Origin: JADJEK01 sp052034255
Lineage (GTDB): Bacteria > Planctomycetota > B15-G4 > JADJEK01
DNA length: 13,834 nucleotides
Direction of reading: 5' to 3'
Assembly (NCBI GenBank): GCA_052034255.1
Contig: JBPOIU010000010.1
Coordinates: forward strand, 1-13,834
Shown here: positions 1 through 7,235 of the stretch, piece by piece
Layout: each line of letters begins with the position of its first letter
How positions within the stretch are numbered: the stretch's first letter is position 1
Made by a program: the position numbers and the translations under genes
Notes under the pieces: model-generated
Database searches by the model: none
Told to the model about the DNA's origin: nothing
What the model saw: the letters and a program-made list of their open reading frames with translations, nothing else

Positions 1-2
1 TG

Positions 3-641
3 CCGGTCGTGATCTTCGATTCCGGGCTCGCGTCGTCGGACATCGGCATCACGAGCTACGTCGCGACCGACAACGTCCAAGGCGGACGCATCGCGGCCCA
101 GTACCTCGCGGAGCGCTTGGGGGGCAAGGGCAAGGTCGTGCTGCTGCGCTACGCGGTGGGATCGGCGAGCACCGAGCAGCGCGAAGCGGGCTTCCTGGAA
201 GAGATCGCGCGTCATCCCGGCATCGAGCTGCTGTCGAGCGACCGCCATGGCGGCCCCGACGAGAGCAAGGCGATCGAAGTCGGCGAGAACCTCGCGCAAA
301 CGTACGGCGAGCAGATCAACGGCGTGTTCTGCTCGAACGAGTCTTGCACCTCCGGGATGCTGACGGCGCTCGCGCGCGATCCGCGCGGCCTCGCCGCGAA
401 GGTGCAGGTCGTGGGCTTCGACAGTTCGGATCGCATCGTGACCGCGTTGAAGGAGGGCCGACTCTCCGCGACCGTGCTGCAAGACCCGGTCGCGATGGGC
501 GAGAAGGCCGTGCGCGCGATCCACGCCAAGCTGACCGGCAAGCCCGTCGACGCCCGCGTCCAAACCGGCGAGACGCTGGTCACTTCGCAGAACGTCGAGG
601 ATCCGGCGATGCGTCGCCTGTTGTTCCCGCTGGCCGACTGA
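3..641 (+). CDS. Sugar ABC transporter substrate-binding protein, RbsB-like (5'-truncated)
   Basis: This is the C-terminal two thirds of a periplasmic binding protein that captures a sugar and delivers it to the membrane importer encoded just downstream. The reading frame is open from the left edge (Pro-Val-Val-Ile-Phe-Asp-Ser-Gly), so the GTG at position 9 is an internal valine codon and the true start lies outside the window. Typical type-1 periplasmic-binding-fold landmarks are visible: IPVV-FDSG-like strand, ATDNVQGGRIAAQYL, KVVLLRYAVGSAST followed by REAGF, GVFCSNESCTSGMLTAL, VQVVGFDSSD and the C-terminal TVLQDPVAMGEKAV. These match the ribose/allose/galactose binder family (peripla_BP_4). 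The gene ends 12 bp before the ATPase gene, so the two are one operon. The ligand cannot be assigned; a monosaccharide is likely. The LacI-type repressors share this fold, but the operon context and C-terminal motif favour a transporter component. Confidence 0.9.
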   Translation, partial: PVVIFDSGLASSDIGITSYVATDNVQGGRIAAQYLAERLGGKGKVVLLRYAVGSASTEQREAGFLEEIARHPGIELLSSDRHGGPDESKAIEVGENLAQTYGEQINGVFCSNESCTSGMLTALARDPRGLAAKVQVVGFDSSDRIVTALKEGRLSATVLQDPVAMGEKAVRAIHAKLTGKPVDARVQTGETLVTSQNVEDPAMRRLLFPLAD

Positions 642-653
642 TCGCGAGCCGCG

Positions 654-2237
654 ATGACCGAGCCGCCGCTGCTGTCGATGCGAGACGTCTCGAAGCGCTT
701 CGGCGCGACGCAGGCGTTGCGCGGCGTCGGCTTCACGGTCGAGCGCGGCCAGGTCCGCGCCCTGATCGGCGAGAACGGCGCGGGCAAGTCGACGCTGATG
801 AAGATCCTCGCGGGAGTCGTGGCTCCGGACTCGGGCTCGATGAGCGTCGGGGGTGCGCCCTACGCGCCGCGATCGCCGCACGACGCGCGCGCCGCGCGGG
901 TCGCGATGATCCACCAAGAACTCGCGATCGCTCCCGATCTTTCGGTCGAGGAGAACGTGCTACTCGGCGCGGAGCGTGCGCGCTTTTGCGTGACGGCGAA
1001 GCGCGAACAACGCGCGATCGCGCGCGCCGCGCTGGCACGGCTCGGGCGTGGGGATCTCGATCCGACCGCGCGCGCCGGTGATCTCGGTCTCGGCGAGCAG
1101 CAACTCGTCGAGATCGCGCGCGCGCTGGTCGCCGATGCACGCGTGCTGATCTTCGACGAACCGACCAGTTCGCTCGGCGAACGGGACGCGCAGCACCTGT
1201 TCGGCGTCGTCGCCGAGCTCGAGGCGCAGGGACTCGGCGTGGTCTGGATCAGCCATTTCCTCGAAGAGGTCCAGCGCGTCGCGCGCGTGTTCACGGTGTT
1301 GCGCGACGGCGCGGTGGTCGACGACGGCGTCATGGCCGACGCATCGCTGCAACGCATCGTCGCGTCGATGGCAGGACGCACGATCGATGCGATGTTCCCG
1401 AAAGTCCCGCACGAGATCGGCGCGCCGGTGCTGGACGTCGACGGACTCTCCGGCGTGAAGGCGCCGCGCGGCGTGTCGCTGACACTGCGCCGCGGCGAAA
1501 TCCTCGGCATCGCCGGTTTGGTCGGGGCGGGGCGCAGCGAGTTCGTGCGCTGCCTGTTCGGTCTCGACCGGGTCATCGCCGGCCGCGCACGCCGCGCCGA
1601 CGGCCGCGCCGTCGCGACGTCGCCGCGAGCCAGCCTGCGCGCGGGGCTCGGATTCGTCAGTGAAGATCGCAAAGGCGAAGGGCTCGCGCTCGACCTGTCG
1701 ATCGAGGACAACCTGACCCTGTCGCATCTCGCGCCGTTCGCGCGCGGCGGCGTGCTCGCGAAGGGTCGGCGTGCCGCGGCGGCGAGGGACCTCGCGCAGC
1801 GCCTCGGCGTGAAGTGCGCGAGTGTCGCGCAGCCGATCGGCGCGCTGTCCGGTGGCAACCAACAGAAGGTCGCGCTCGCGCGTTTGCTGCACGAAGGCGG
1901 CGACGTGTGGTTGCTCGACGAGCCGACGCGCGGCATCGACGTCGGGACGAAAGCCGAGATCTGGCGGCTGATCGGCGAGCGAGCGGCGAGCGGCGGCGCG
2001 GTGATCGTGATCAGCTCGTACTTGCCCGAACTGCTGAACGTCTGCGATCGCGTCGCGGTGTTCTGCAAGGGTGAGCTGCGCGCGCTGCGGCCGGCGCACG
2101 CATGGACGCAGGAGGCGGTGTTGCACGTCGCCACGGGAGCTACCGAGGTCGCCGAGGGAGTCGCGATCGGCGTGGGCAACACGCCCTCGGCCTCCGGCGG
2201 CGCGTCGAAGTCGCCGGTCGATCGGAGCGATGTATGA
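654..2237 (+). CDS. Sugar ABC transporter ATP-binding protein, RbsA/MglA-like (two NBDs)
   Basis: Cytoplasmic ATPase that powers import by the RbsC-type permease encoded next. The 527 residues carry two ABC domains, the usual build and length of RbsA/MglA/XylG. NBD1: Walker A GENGAGKST (39-47), Q-loop Gln88, signature LGLGEQQ (144-150), Walker B LIFDEP (165-170), H-loop His201. NBD2: a Walker A in which Lys is Arg, GLVGAGRSE (288-296), signature LSGGNQQ (398-404), Walker B WLLDEP (419-424), and Ser-Ser (454-455) where an H-loop His would be. A degenerate second site of this kind is normal for the family, so only NBD1 is expected to hydrolyse ATP efficiently. The last 35 residues (about 493-527) are an Ala/Gly/Ser-rich tail beyond the usual end. 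The ATG at 654 directly follows the binding-protein stop by 12 bp, and the stop overlaps the permease start as ATGA, which suggests translational coupling. Confidence 0.95.
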   Translation: MTEPPLLSMRDVSKRFGATQALRGVGFTVERGQVRALIGENGAGKSTLMKILAGVVAPDSGSMSVGGAPYAPRSPHDARAARVAMIHQELAIAPDLSVEENVLLGAERARFCVTAKREQRAIARAALARLGRGDLDPTARAGDLGLGEQQLVEIARALVADARVLIFDEPTSSLGERDAQHLFGVVAELEAQGLGVVWISHFLEEVQRVARVFTVLRDGAVVDDGVMADASLQRIVASMAGRTIDAMFPKVPHEIGAPVLDVDGLSGVKAPRGVSLTLRRGEILGIAGLVGAGRSEFVRCLFGLDRVIAGRARRADGRAVATSPRASLRAGLGFVSEDRKGEGLALDLSIEDNLTLSHLAPFARGGVLAKGRRAAAARDLAQRLGVKCASVAQPIGALSGGNQQKVALARLLHEGGDVWLLDEPTRGIDVGTKAEIWRLIGERAASGGAVIVISSYLPELLNVCDRVAVFCKGELRALRPAHAWTQEAVLHVATGATEVAEGVAIGVGNTPSASGGASKSPVDRSDV

Positions 2238-3208
2238 ACCGCGTACCGCGCGCGATCGTGTCGGCGCTCGCGCCGTTCCTCGGGCTCGTGCTCGTCGTGT
2301 TGGCGTTCTGGGCGTGGGGGCGCGTCGCGAAGCCCGACGCGACGTTCCTGACCGCGTTCCGCATGACCCTGATCGCCAAACAGACGGCGATCGTCGGCAT
2401 GGGCGCGCTCGGCATGACCCTCGTGATCGTCAGCGCCGGCATCGATCTCGCGGTCGGTTCGTTGCTCGCGCTCGCGTCCGTGGTGTTGGCGCTGTTGCTG
2501 CGCGCTGGCGTGGCCGCGCCTCTCGCCGTGCTCGCGACGCTCGGGGTCGGCGCGTTGGCCGGCACCATCAACGGCTTGCTGGTCACGCGCCTGAAACTGG
2601 TCCCGTTCATCGTCACGCTCGGCACGATGCTGACGTTCCGCGGCATCGCCGAGCAGATCGCCGAGCAGAAGAAGATCGCGACCGACGCGCCGGCCTGGCT
2701 GTCGACGTTGCTCGATCCGCCGCCCGCGGGCGAGTGGCCGTTCGTCTGCACCGGAGTGTGGATCGTCGCCGTGTTCGGCGTCCTCGTCGCGTTCGTGTTG
2801 AAGAACACCGTGTTCGGTCGTCACGTCGTCGCGGTCGGATCGAGCGAGCCGACGGCGCGACTGTGTGGCATCGCCGTCGATCGCGTGAAGGTGCTCGTCT
2901 ATGCGATCGGTGGGTTCTGCATCGGTGTCGCCGGCCTGTTCCAATTCGCGAACCTGAATCGCCAGGGCGATCCCACGGGCGGCTCCGGCCTCGAACTCGA
3001 AGTCATCGCCGCGGTCGTGATCGGCGGTGGAAGTTTGAACGGCGGCCGGGGCTCGGTGCTCGGTTCGCTGATCGGCGCACTGCTGATGACCACGCTGCGC
3101 TCGGGTTGCGTGTTCGCCGAAGTTCCTGATCCGGTGCAAAAGATCGTCATCGGCGCGATCATCGTGGTCGCGGTCGCGCTCGATCAATGGCGCAAACGCG
3201 CGACGTGA
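2234..3208 (+). CDS. Sugar ABC transporter permease, RbsC-like
   Basis: Inner-membrane channel subunit of the same sugar importer; 324 residues, close to the roughly 320 of RbsC. It is strongly hydrophobic with about 8-10 predicted membrane segments (first about 9-29, then around 46-90, 92-115, 122-138, 174-190, 221-240, 255-290, 303-317). The family hallmark GMTLVIVSAGIDLAVGS is at 60-76, and the conserved cytoplasmic loop region VVIGGGSLNGGRGS at 261-274. I chose the ATG at 2234 because it overlaps the ATPase stop codon by four bases (ATGA) and gives a normal N-terminus; the frame is open 44 codons upstream, but that part is an Arg/Gly-rich shadow of the ATPase gene. No second permease gene follows, so it presumably works as a homodimer. 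A cysteine-containing loop (Cys172) is unremarkable. Substrate unknown. Confidence 0.95.
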   Translation: MNRVPRAIVSALAPFLGLVLVVLAFWAWGRVAKPDATFLTAFRMTLIAKQTAIVGMGALGMTLVIVSAGIDLAVGSLLALASVVLALLLRAGVAAPLAVLATLGVGALAGTINGLLVTRLKLVPFIVTLGTMLTFRGIAEQIAEQKKIATDAPAWLSTLLDPPPAGEWPFVCTGVWIVAVFGVLVAFVLKNTVFGRHVVAVGSSEPTARLCGIAVDRVKVLVYAIGGFCIGVAGLFQFANLNRQGDPTGGSGLELEVIAAVVIGGGSLNGGRGSVLGSLIGALLMTTLRSGCVFAEVPDPVQKIVIGAIIVVAVALDQWRKRAT

Positions 3209-3209
3209 C

Positions 3210-3229
3210 GCCGCGGACGAAATCGCGGC
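3210..3229 (+). terminator. Possible terminator hairpin after the sugar operon
   Basis: A perfect 6-bp stem GCCGCG/CGCGGC with an 8-nt loop begins two bases after the permease stop codon. There is no U-run behind it, so it may be a weak or Rho-assisted terminator, or an mRNA 3' stabiliser. The same two stem arms recur at 6527-6546. Confidence 0.3.
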
Positions 3230-3263
3230 TCGCCCTCACAGTGTCGTCGTCCGTTGCGTATTG

Positions 3264-3286
3264 CCGCCCGAACTCGAACTGGGCGG
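3264..3286 (+). promoter_or_regulatory. Hairpin just upstream of the C11 peptidase start
   Basis: Perfect 6-bp stem CCGCCC (3264-3269) and GGGCGG (3281-3286) with an 11-nt loop that contains GAACT twice. Its 3' arm is the only purine-rich stretch (GGGCGGGA) that could act as ribosome binding site for the ATG at 3294, so folding could limit initiation. It could equally be part of an operon-end terminator. No regulator is evident. Confidence 0.25.
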
Positions 3287-3293
3287 GACAGCC

Positions 3294-4667
3294 ATGATCC
3301 GACGCACGTTGATCCTCGGCCTCGCGTTCCTCGTCGGCTTCGGTCTCGCACGCGCGGCGTTCGCCGAGGAACGGCCGTGGGTGTTCCTCGTCTACGGCGC
3401 AGCGGACAACAACGCGGACGGACCGATCCTCGAGTTCCTCGACGAGCTGCGCGTCGCGCTCGACGACGACCCCGGGGTCGAGCTCCTGTTGTTGATCGAC
3501 CGGCATCCTCGGTACTACGCCGACGACAACGAGTTCCTCGGCGAGGACTTCGATGGCACGCGGCTCTACCGCGTGCACAAGACGTCGGTCGAGCGCTTGT
3601 CGGGGGAAGGCGAACTGCCGTCGATCACGCTCGAGGACGACGTCGAGCTCGACACCGCGGATCCGGAAACGCTCGCGCAGTTCATCGCGTGGGCGAAGGT
3701 GCATCACCCGGCGCAGCACTACGGCTTGATGATCTACAGCCATGCCGACGGACGCGTGCTGTGTCCGGACGAGACGAGCAAGACCGAGATGGGGATCGCC
3801 GCGCTGACCGCGGGCGTGGACGAGTCGCTCGACTTCGTCGGCCTCGAGCTCTGCAACATGGCCGGCGTCGAGATCGCGTACGAGTGGCGGCCGCGCGCCA
3901 CGCGCGGGTTCTCGACCGAGGTCATGGTCGCCATCCCGAACGCGGGCCCGCCGCTCGATTGGGAGCGGGCGTTCGCGCGCCTGCGCTCGCCAGGGCATGC
4001 CGCGGTCGATGCCCGCCCGACGTTCGACCCCGCGGCGTTGACGCCTCGGGAGCTCGGAGCGCTCGTCGTCGACGAGGGGCGCCTCGGACGACTCGCGGCC
4101 GCGGACCGCGAACCCGGCTACGCGATCCACGAGTGCGCCGCGTGTTTCGAGATGAGCCACGTCGAGGACGTGAAGCGCGCGTTCGATGCGCTCGCCGTCG
4201 CGTTGGCGCAGGCCGACGTACGGGAGGCGTTCTTCGCGCTGCGGGACTCGTCGTCCGAACCGGTACTCATCAACTACACGGGACAGGGTCCGTACGTCGA
4301 TGCGTACGACCTGCTGGCGCGGCTGCGTTCGAGCGACGCGTTCCCGACCACGGTTCACGAGCGAGCGGACGCCGCGGCGAGCGCACTCGACGCGTTCGTC
4401 GTCGATTCGTTCGGTGGCTCGGCTTACCCGACGTTCGCGCGCGGCAAGAGCGGCGCCTTCATCGTGATGCCCGCCGGAGATCGCGCCGGCTGGCGTGAGT
4501 TCTCGTGGTACTCGCCGCATGCGCAGGAAGTGCGCGGTGTGTCGTTGGGCGGCCTGACGTTCCTTTCCGATGGGCAGACGGCAGCGGATGGGCGCGTCGA
4601 CGGCTGGTTCGAACTGCTCGACTTCTGGCTCGACGGAGAGCAGGACGTCAACGGCGTGAAGCCGTGA
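3294..4667 (+). CDS. Secreted clostripain-like (C11 family) cysteine peptidase
   Basis: Predicted exported cysteine peptidase of the clostripain (C11) family, which cleaves after basic residues in known members. The 457-residue product starts with a signal peptide (MIRRTLILGLAF..., cleavage likely after Ala-Phe-Ala at about residue 24). The core opens with WVFLVYGAADNN (29-40), matching the first strand of C11/caspase-like folds. The catalytic dyad is seen as His150 in LMIYSHADG and Cys187 in VGLELCNMAGVE, each at the end of a hydrophobic strand as in the family. The downstream region (about 240-457) is less typical and unrecognised. I chose ATG 3294 over the in-frame TTG at 3261 because it places the signal peptide at the N-terminus. 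The gene follows the sugar operon by 85 bp with two hairpins between, and is probably a separate unit. The His-to-Cys distance (37 residues) is shorter than in characterised members as I remember them. Function beyond proteolysis unknown. Confidence 0.78.
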   Translation: MIRRTLILGLAFLVGFGLARAAFAEERPWVFLVYGAADNNADGPILEFLDELRVALDDDPGVELLLLIDRHPRYYADDNEFLGEDFDGTRLYRVHKTSVERLSGEGELPSITLEDDVELDTADPETLAQFIAWAKVHHPAQHYGLMIYSHADGRVLCPDETSKTEMGIAALTAGVDESLDFVGLELCNMAGVEIAYEWRPRATRGFSTEVMVAIPNAGPPLDWERAFARLRSPGHAAVDARPTFDPAALTPRELGALVVDEGRLGRLAAADREPGYAIHECAACFEMSHVEDVKRAFDALAVALAQADVREAFFALRDSSSEPVLINYTGQGPYVDAYDLLARLRSSDAFPTTVHERADAAASALDAFVVDSFGGSAYPTFARGKSGAFIVMPAGDRAGWREFSWYSPHAQEVRGVSLGGLTFLSDGQTAADGRVDGWFELLDFWLDGEQDVNGVKP

Positions 4668-4725
4668 GCGCTCGCGGCGCCGGACAGGGCGGCGCGTCGT
4701 CCCGGGACATGCGGCGAAATCGTTG

Positions 4726-4750
4726 AACCCCGACGACCGTCGTCGGGGTT
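4726..4750 (+). terminator. Rho-independent-like terminator after the C11 peptidase gene
   Basis: Perfect 11-bp stem AACCCCGACGA / TCGTCGGGGTT with a 3-nt loop CCG, 58 bp after the peptidase stop. The tail (ACCTTTGCC) is only weakly T-rich, and the A's on the other side could serve the opposite strand equally, so it may be bidirectional. It lies between two plus-strand genes and separates their transcripts. Confidence 0.6.
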
Positions 4751-4791
4751 ACCTTTGCCGTCCCGGACGCGTCGATTCCCCGCTGCCTGCC

Positions 4792-4803
4792 GGAGCCGGC
4801 TCC
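4792..4803 (+). promoter_or_regulatory. Ribosome binding site of the FG-GAP gene inside a 12-bp palindrome
   Basis: GGAG at 4792-4795 sits 8 bases before the ATG at 4804 and decides this start over the in-frame TTG at 4723. The GGAG is half of a perfect palindrome, GGAGCCGGCTCC, which directly abuts the start codon and could fold as a 4-bp stem or dimerise, so ribosome access might be limited. Confidence 0.5.
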
Positions 4804-6516
4804 ATGTCTTTCAAGCTCAGAGGCGACGTGCGCTTCGTCCGCGAAGCGCTCGTCGTTTGCGTCGCGGCGCTCGCCTTCTTCGCGTCGGCGGCGTTCTCCC
4901 AGACCTTCGACCCGAAGCTCGTCCCCGCGGATCTCTTGGCGGCGGATGGATTCGGGCGCGCGATCGCGTTGCGCGCCGACCTTCTGGTCGTCGGCGCACC
5001 GTTCGCGGACGTCCAGGGCGCCAACTCCGGAGCCGTGTACGTGTTCGAGCGCAGCGGCGGTACGTGGAGCCAGACCGCGAAACTCGTCGAGCCGAGCGGA
5101 TCGATGGGCGCGCGCTTCGGTTCCGCCGTCGCGGTGACGGCAACGCGCATCGTCGTCGGCGCGCCGGGCGGGCAAAACGCATCCGGACTCGCGACGGGAG
5201 TGGTGCACGTCTTCGAGTGGGTCGGCGGACTGTGGGCACCGACGATCGCGCTCGAAGCGAATGACGGTGCCGCGGGTGACGAGTTCGGAGCCGCGGTCGC
5301 GGCGGAGCTCGATCGCGTCGCGGTCGGAGCGCCGCTCGCCGACGGGATCCCGTTCGTCCAACACCCCGGCGCGGTGTACGTGTTCGATCGGTCGTTCGGC
5401 GTCTGGCAGCAGTCCGGGAAGGTCGTCGAAACGCTGCACGGCCAGGACTTCGACGGCTTCGGCACGGCGATCGACCTGGCGGACGATCGGATCATCGCCA
5501 GCGCGCCGTTCGCGTCCCACGGCGGCAACGGTCGCGGTCGGGCGCAGATCTGCGAGAACACGCCAAGTGGCTGGGCGGTGACGCACACGCTGCAGTCCGA
5601 CGTGGTGCCGCACGACGGTTGGGAATACGGCAGCGCGGTCGCGATCGATGGCGATCGCGCGCTCGCGACGTCGCGCTTCGGCGGACCTCTGGGAGGGTTC
5701 TTCATTCCCGGAGTCGTCGACGTCCACGAGTTCAACGGCGTCGATTGGGTGCGCGTCGAGCGCTTCGCGCCGGCGGACGTCGATCTCGACGACCTCGAGA
5801 ACGGACTCGAGTGCGGCGTGAGTTGCGACCTCGACGGCGACGTGCTCGTCGTCGGTTCGCGCGATGCGGATCAACATGGCGATGCGCGCGGGGCCGTGTG
5901 GATGGCGCGCCGCAAAGCCGCGGGTTGGGCCGAGGTCGCGAAGATCGAAGCGCCGGATGCGGCCAATGCGGACGCGTTCGCGGCGGCGGTGGCGCTGGAT
6001 GGAACACGCATCGCGTGCGGAGTTCCGGGTGACGACGACAAGGGCAGCGCATCGGGCGCCGCGTGGACGCTCGTCGTGCAACCCTCCGACGAATCCGCGT
6101 TCACCAGCACGCCGGCCTACCTGAATCCGTGCGGCACGACGTGCGGGCTTCCGGGAGCCCAAACGCTGTACGTCGACGCGGGCGCCGCGCAGGCGGGCGC
6201 GACGTACGTCGTGCTCGGTTCGGTGACCGGTACGAGCCCGGGACTGCCGTTGGGCCCGTACCACCTGCCGCTGCAACTCGACGCCTACACGCTGTACACG
6301 CTGAACGGCTTCGGCGGCGGTCCGCTGCTGCCGCGCGTCGGCGTGCTCGATGCGCAGGGGCGTGCGAGTCTCACGTTCGTGATGCCGCCGAGTTCCGCGC
6401 TCGCGGGTCTACCGCTCGATGGCGTGTTCGTGCATCACGCGGCGGTGTTGCTCGATCCGCAGTTCGGATTCGTCAGCGGCGTCACCAACGCGACGCACTT
6501 CACGTTCTCGCCGTGA
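4804..6516 (+). CDS. Secreted FG-GAP beta-propeller protein with planctomycete-type C-terminal domain
   Basis: Predicted secreted or surface protein of 570 residues. It has an N-terminal signal peptide (hydrophobic 16-31, cleavage near 29-33). Seven FG-GAP-type repeats follow, each with FG-x-AVA...R-VVGAP or a variant: about 50-65, 105-121, 161-177, 219-235, 275-291, 336-351 and 392-408, consistent with one seven-bladed propeller as in integrin alpha chains. Linkers repeat the GAVYVFER/GxW pattern. The strand-loop Asp motifs that bind calcium in integrins are mostly missing. Residues about 435-570 form a beta-rich tail beginning AYLNPCGTTCG and ending THFTFSP; tails like it recur in exported planctomycete proteins and may be a sorting or anchoring domain. 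The ATG at 4804 has GGAG at a good distance and puts the signal peptide at the start. Downstream, the gene converges with the lipoprotein pair. The binding partner is unknown; no enzyme motif is seen. Confidence 0.88.
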   Translation: MSFKLRGDVRFVREALVVCVAALAFFASAAFSQTFDPKLVPADLLAADGFGRAIALRADLLVVGAPFADVQGANSGAVYVFERSGGTWSQTAKLVEPSGSMGARFGSAVAVTATRIVVGAPGGQNASGLATGVVHVFEWVGGLWAPTIALEANDGAAGDEFGAAVAAELDRVAVGAPLADGIPFVQHPGAVYVFDRSFGVWQQSGKVVETLHGQDFDGFGTAIDLADDRIIASAPFASHGGNGRGRAQICENTPSGWAVTHTLQSDVVPHDGWEYGSAVAIDGDRALATSRFGGPLGGFFIPGVVDVHEFNGVDWVRVERFAPADVDLDDLENGLECGVSCDLDGDVLVVGSRDADQHGDARGAVWMARRKAAGWAEVAKIEAPDAANADAFAAAVALDGTRIACGVPGDDDKGSASGAAWTLVVQPSDESAFTSTPAYLNPCGTTCGLPGAQTLYVDAGAAQAGATYVVLGSVTGTSPGLPLGPYHLPLQLDAYTLYTLNGFGGGPLLPRVGVLDAQGRASLTFVMPPSSALAGLPLDGVFVHHAAVLLDPQFGFVSGVTNATHFTFSP

Positions 6517-6526
6517 CCGACGGTCG

Positions 6527-6546
6527 GCCGCGATCACTTCCGCGGC
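6527..6546. terminator. Possible bidirectional terminator between convergent genes
   Basis: Perfect 6-bp stem GCCGCG (6527-6532) and CGCGGC (6541-6546), 8-nt loop, spanning the junction where the FG-GAP gene (stop 6516) and the minus-strand lipoprotein gene (stop at 6534-6536) meet. The stem overlaps the end of the minus-strand gene. No U-run on either side. A smaller CCGAC-G-GTCGG dyad at 6517-6527 adds structure. Confidence 0.35.
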
Positions 6547-7235
6547 AGGCGCAATGTCGAACCCGCATCGAACACGACCGCATCGACGTGTCCGACGAAC
6601 GCCGCGGGCTCGGTCAACTGGACGTGGACGTGCGAGCGCTGTCCGTGATGGGTCAGGATGCCGGCTGGGCCGCTCGTGAAGAACCCGACGAACAGTCCGC
6701 GGCCGCGCGCGCCGGTGGTCGTGCCGACCGCGACGTGCGGATCCTGATACGGACACTTCCCCGCGAGCACGTGCGCCGACAAGCCCGCGTAGCCGCCCTC
6801 GATGACGAACGGGAAGGTCTCGGGTAGGCCGAGCTTCGCTTGCGCCTGGGCGAGTTGCGCCTCGAGGCCGGCGAGGTCGCGGTCGCGCTCGAGCGGCACC
6901 ATCATCCACTGCGGCACTTCGTCGACGATCGCGAGCGTCGCGCGATCCGTCGCGGCGGCGCCGCGGGAGACCGTCGTCGCAGGCGGATTCGCGGCGCGAC
7001 CGATCCAAACGTCGCCGCCGAGGCACAAGAACTCGCCCTGGAGTCCTTCGAGCGCACCGATCGCGACCGTGTGCGGGCCCGCGGTGACGTCGGCGAGGTC
7101 GACGCGGCCCTGCGTCGCGCCGTCGCGCATGACGTCGCGCATCGATCCGATGACGCGCGGGCCGCGATCGAACAGACCGCATCCGCCGACTGCGAACAAC
7201 ACGACGAGACTGGCGATGCGGTTCGTCGAGGGCAT
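6534..7235 (-). CDS. Acetolactate-decarboxylase-like lipoprotein
   Basis: Lipoprotein of 233 residues that resembles alpha-acetolactate decarboxylase (PF03306; the enzyme turns acetolactate into acetoin). The start MPSTNRIASLVVLFAVGGC ends in a lipobox (VGGC, lipidated Cys19), so it should sit in a membrane facing the periplasm. Family landmarks: ALEGLQGEF (61-69) matching the N-terminal FxALDGEM region with Glu68 as the possible active-site Glu; FPFVIEGGYAGLSA (141-154); LFVGFFTSGPAGI (181-193); and the metal-binding pattern HVH-x11-H (His202, His204, His216) followed by VDAVVFDAG. Two things are odd: the FxxRIDG motif has Val where the family usually has Arg, and the protein stops near residue 233, without the C-terminal tail that supplies a Glu in characterised enzymes. 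The start ATG overlaps the upstream TPR gene's stop (TGATG), so the two are coupled. The ATG at 7235 was chosen over the longer frame because the lipoprotein signal begins there. Activity is not certain. Confidence 0.75.
   Translation of the reverse strand: MPSTNRIASLVVLFAVGGCGLFDRGPRVIGSMRDVMRDGATQGRVDLADVTAGPHTVAIGALEGLQGEFLCLGGDVWIGRAANPPATTVSRGAAATDRATLAIVDEVPQWMMVPLERDRDLAGLEAQLAQAQAKLGLPETFPFVIEGGYAGLSAHVLAGKCPYQDPHVAVGTTTGARGRGLFVGFFTSGPAGILTHHGQRSHVHVQLTEPAAFVGHVDAVVFDAGSTLRLPRK

Noticed and set aside
860..3187. 775-codon open frame on the minus strand opposite the sugar operon
   Set aside because: Low-complexity Arg/Asp/His/Glu-rich translation with no motif, typical of the complement of GC-rich genes; the plus-strand ABC genes are certain.
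3159..4520. 453-codon minus-strand frame opposite the C11 peptidase
   Set aside because: Arg/Val/Glu-rich antisense shadow; the plus frame has a signal peptide and catalytic motifs.
4723..4803. Upstream extension of the FG-GAP gene from a TTG at 4723
   Set aside because: It would begin at the edge of the terminator hairpin and place 27 charged residues before the signal peptide; ATG 4804 has GGAG at a proper distance.
4648..6276. 542-codon minus-strand frame opposite the FG-GAP gene
   Set aside because: Antisense of a repeat protein, compositionally biased, no family features.
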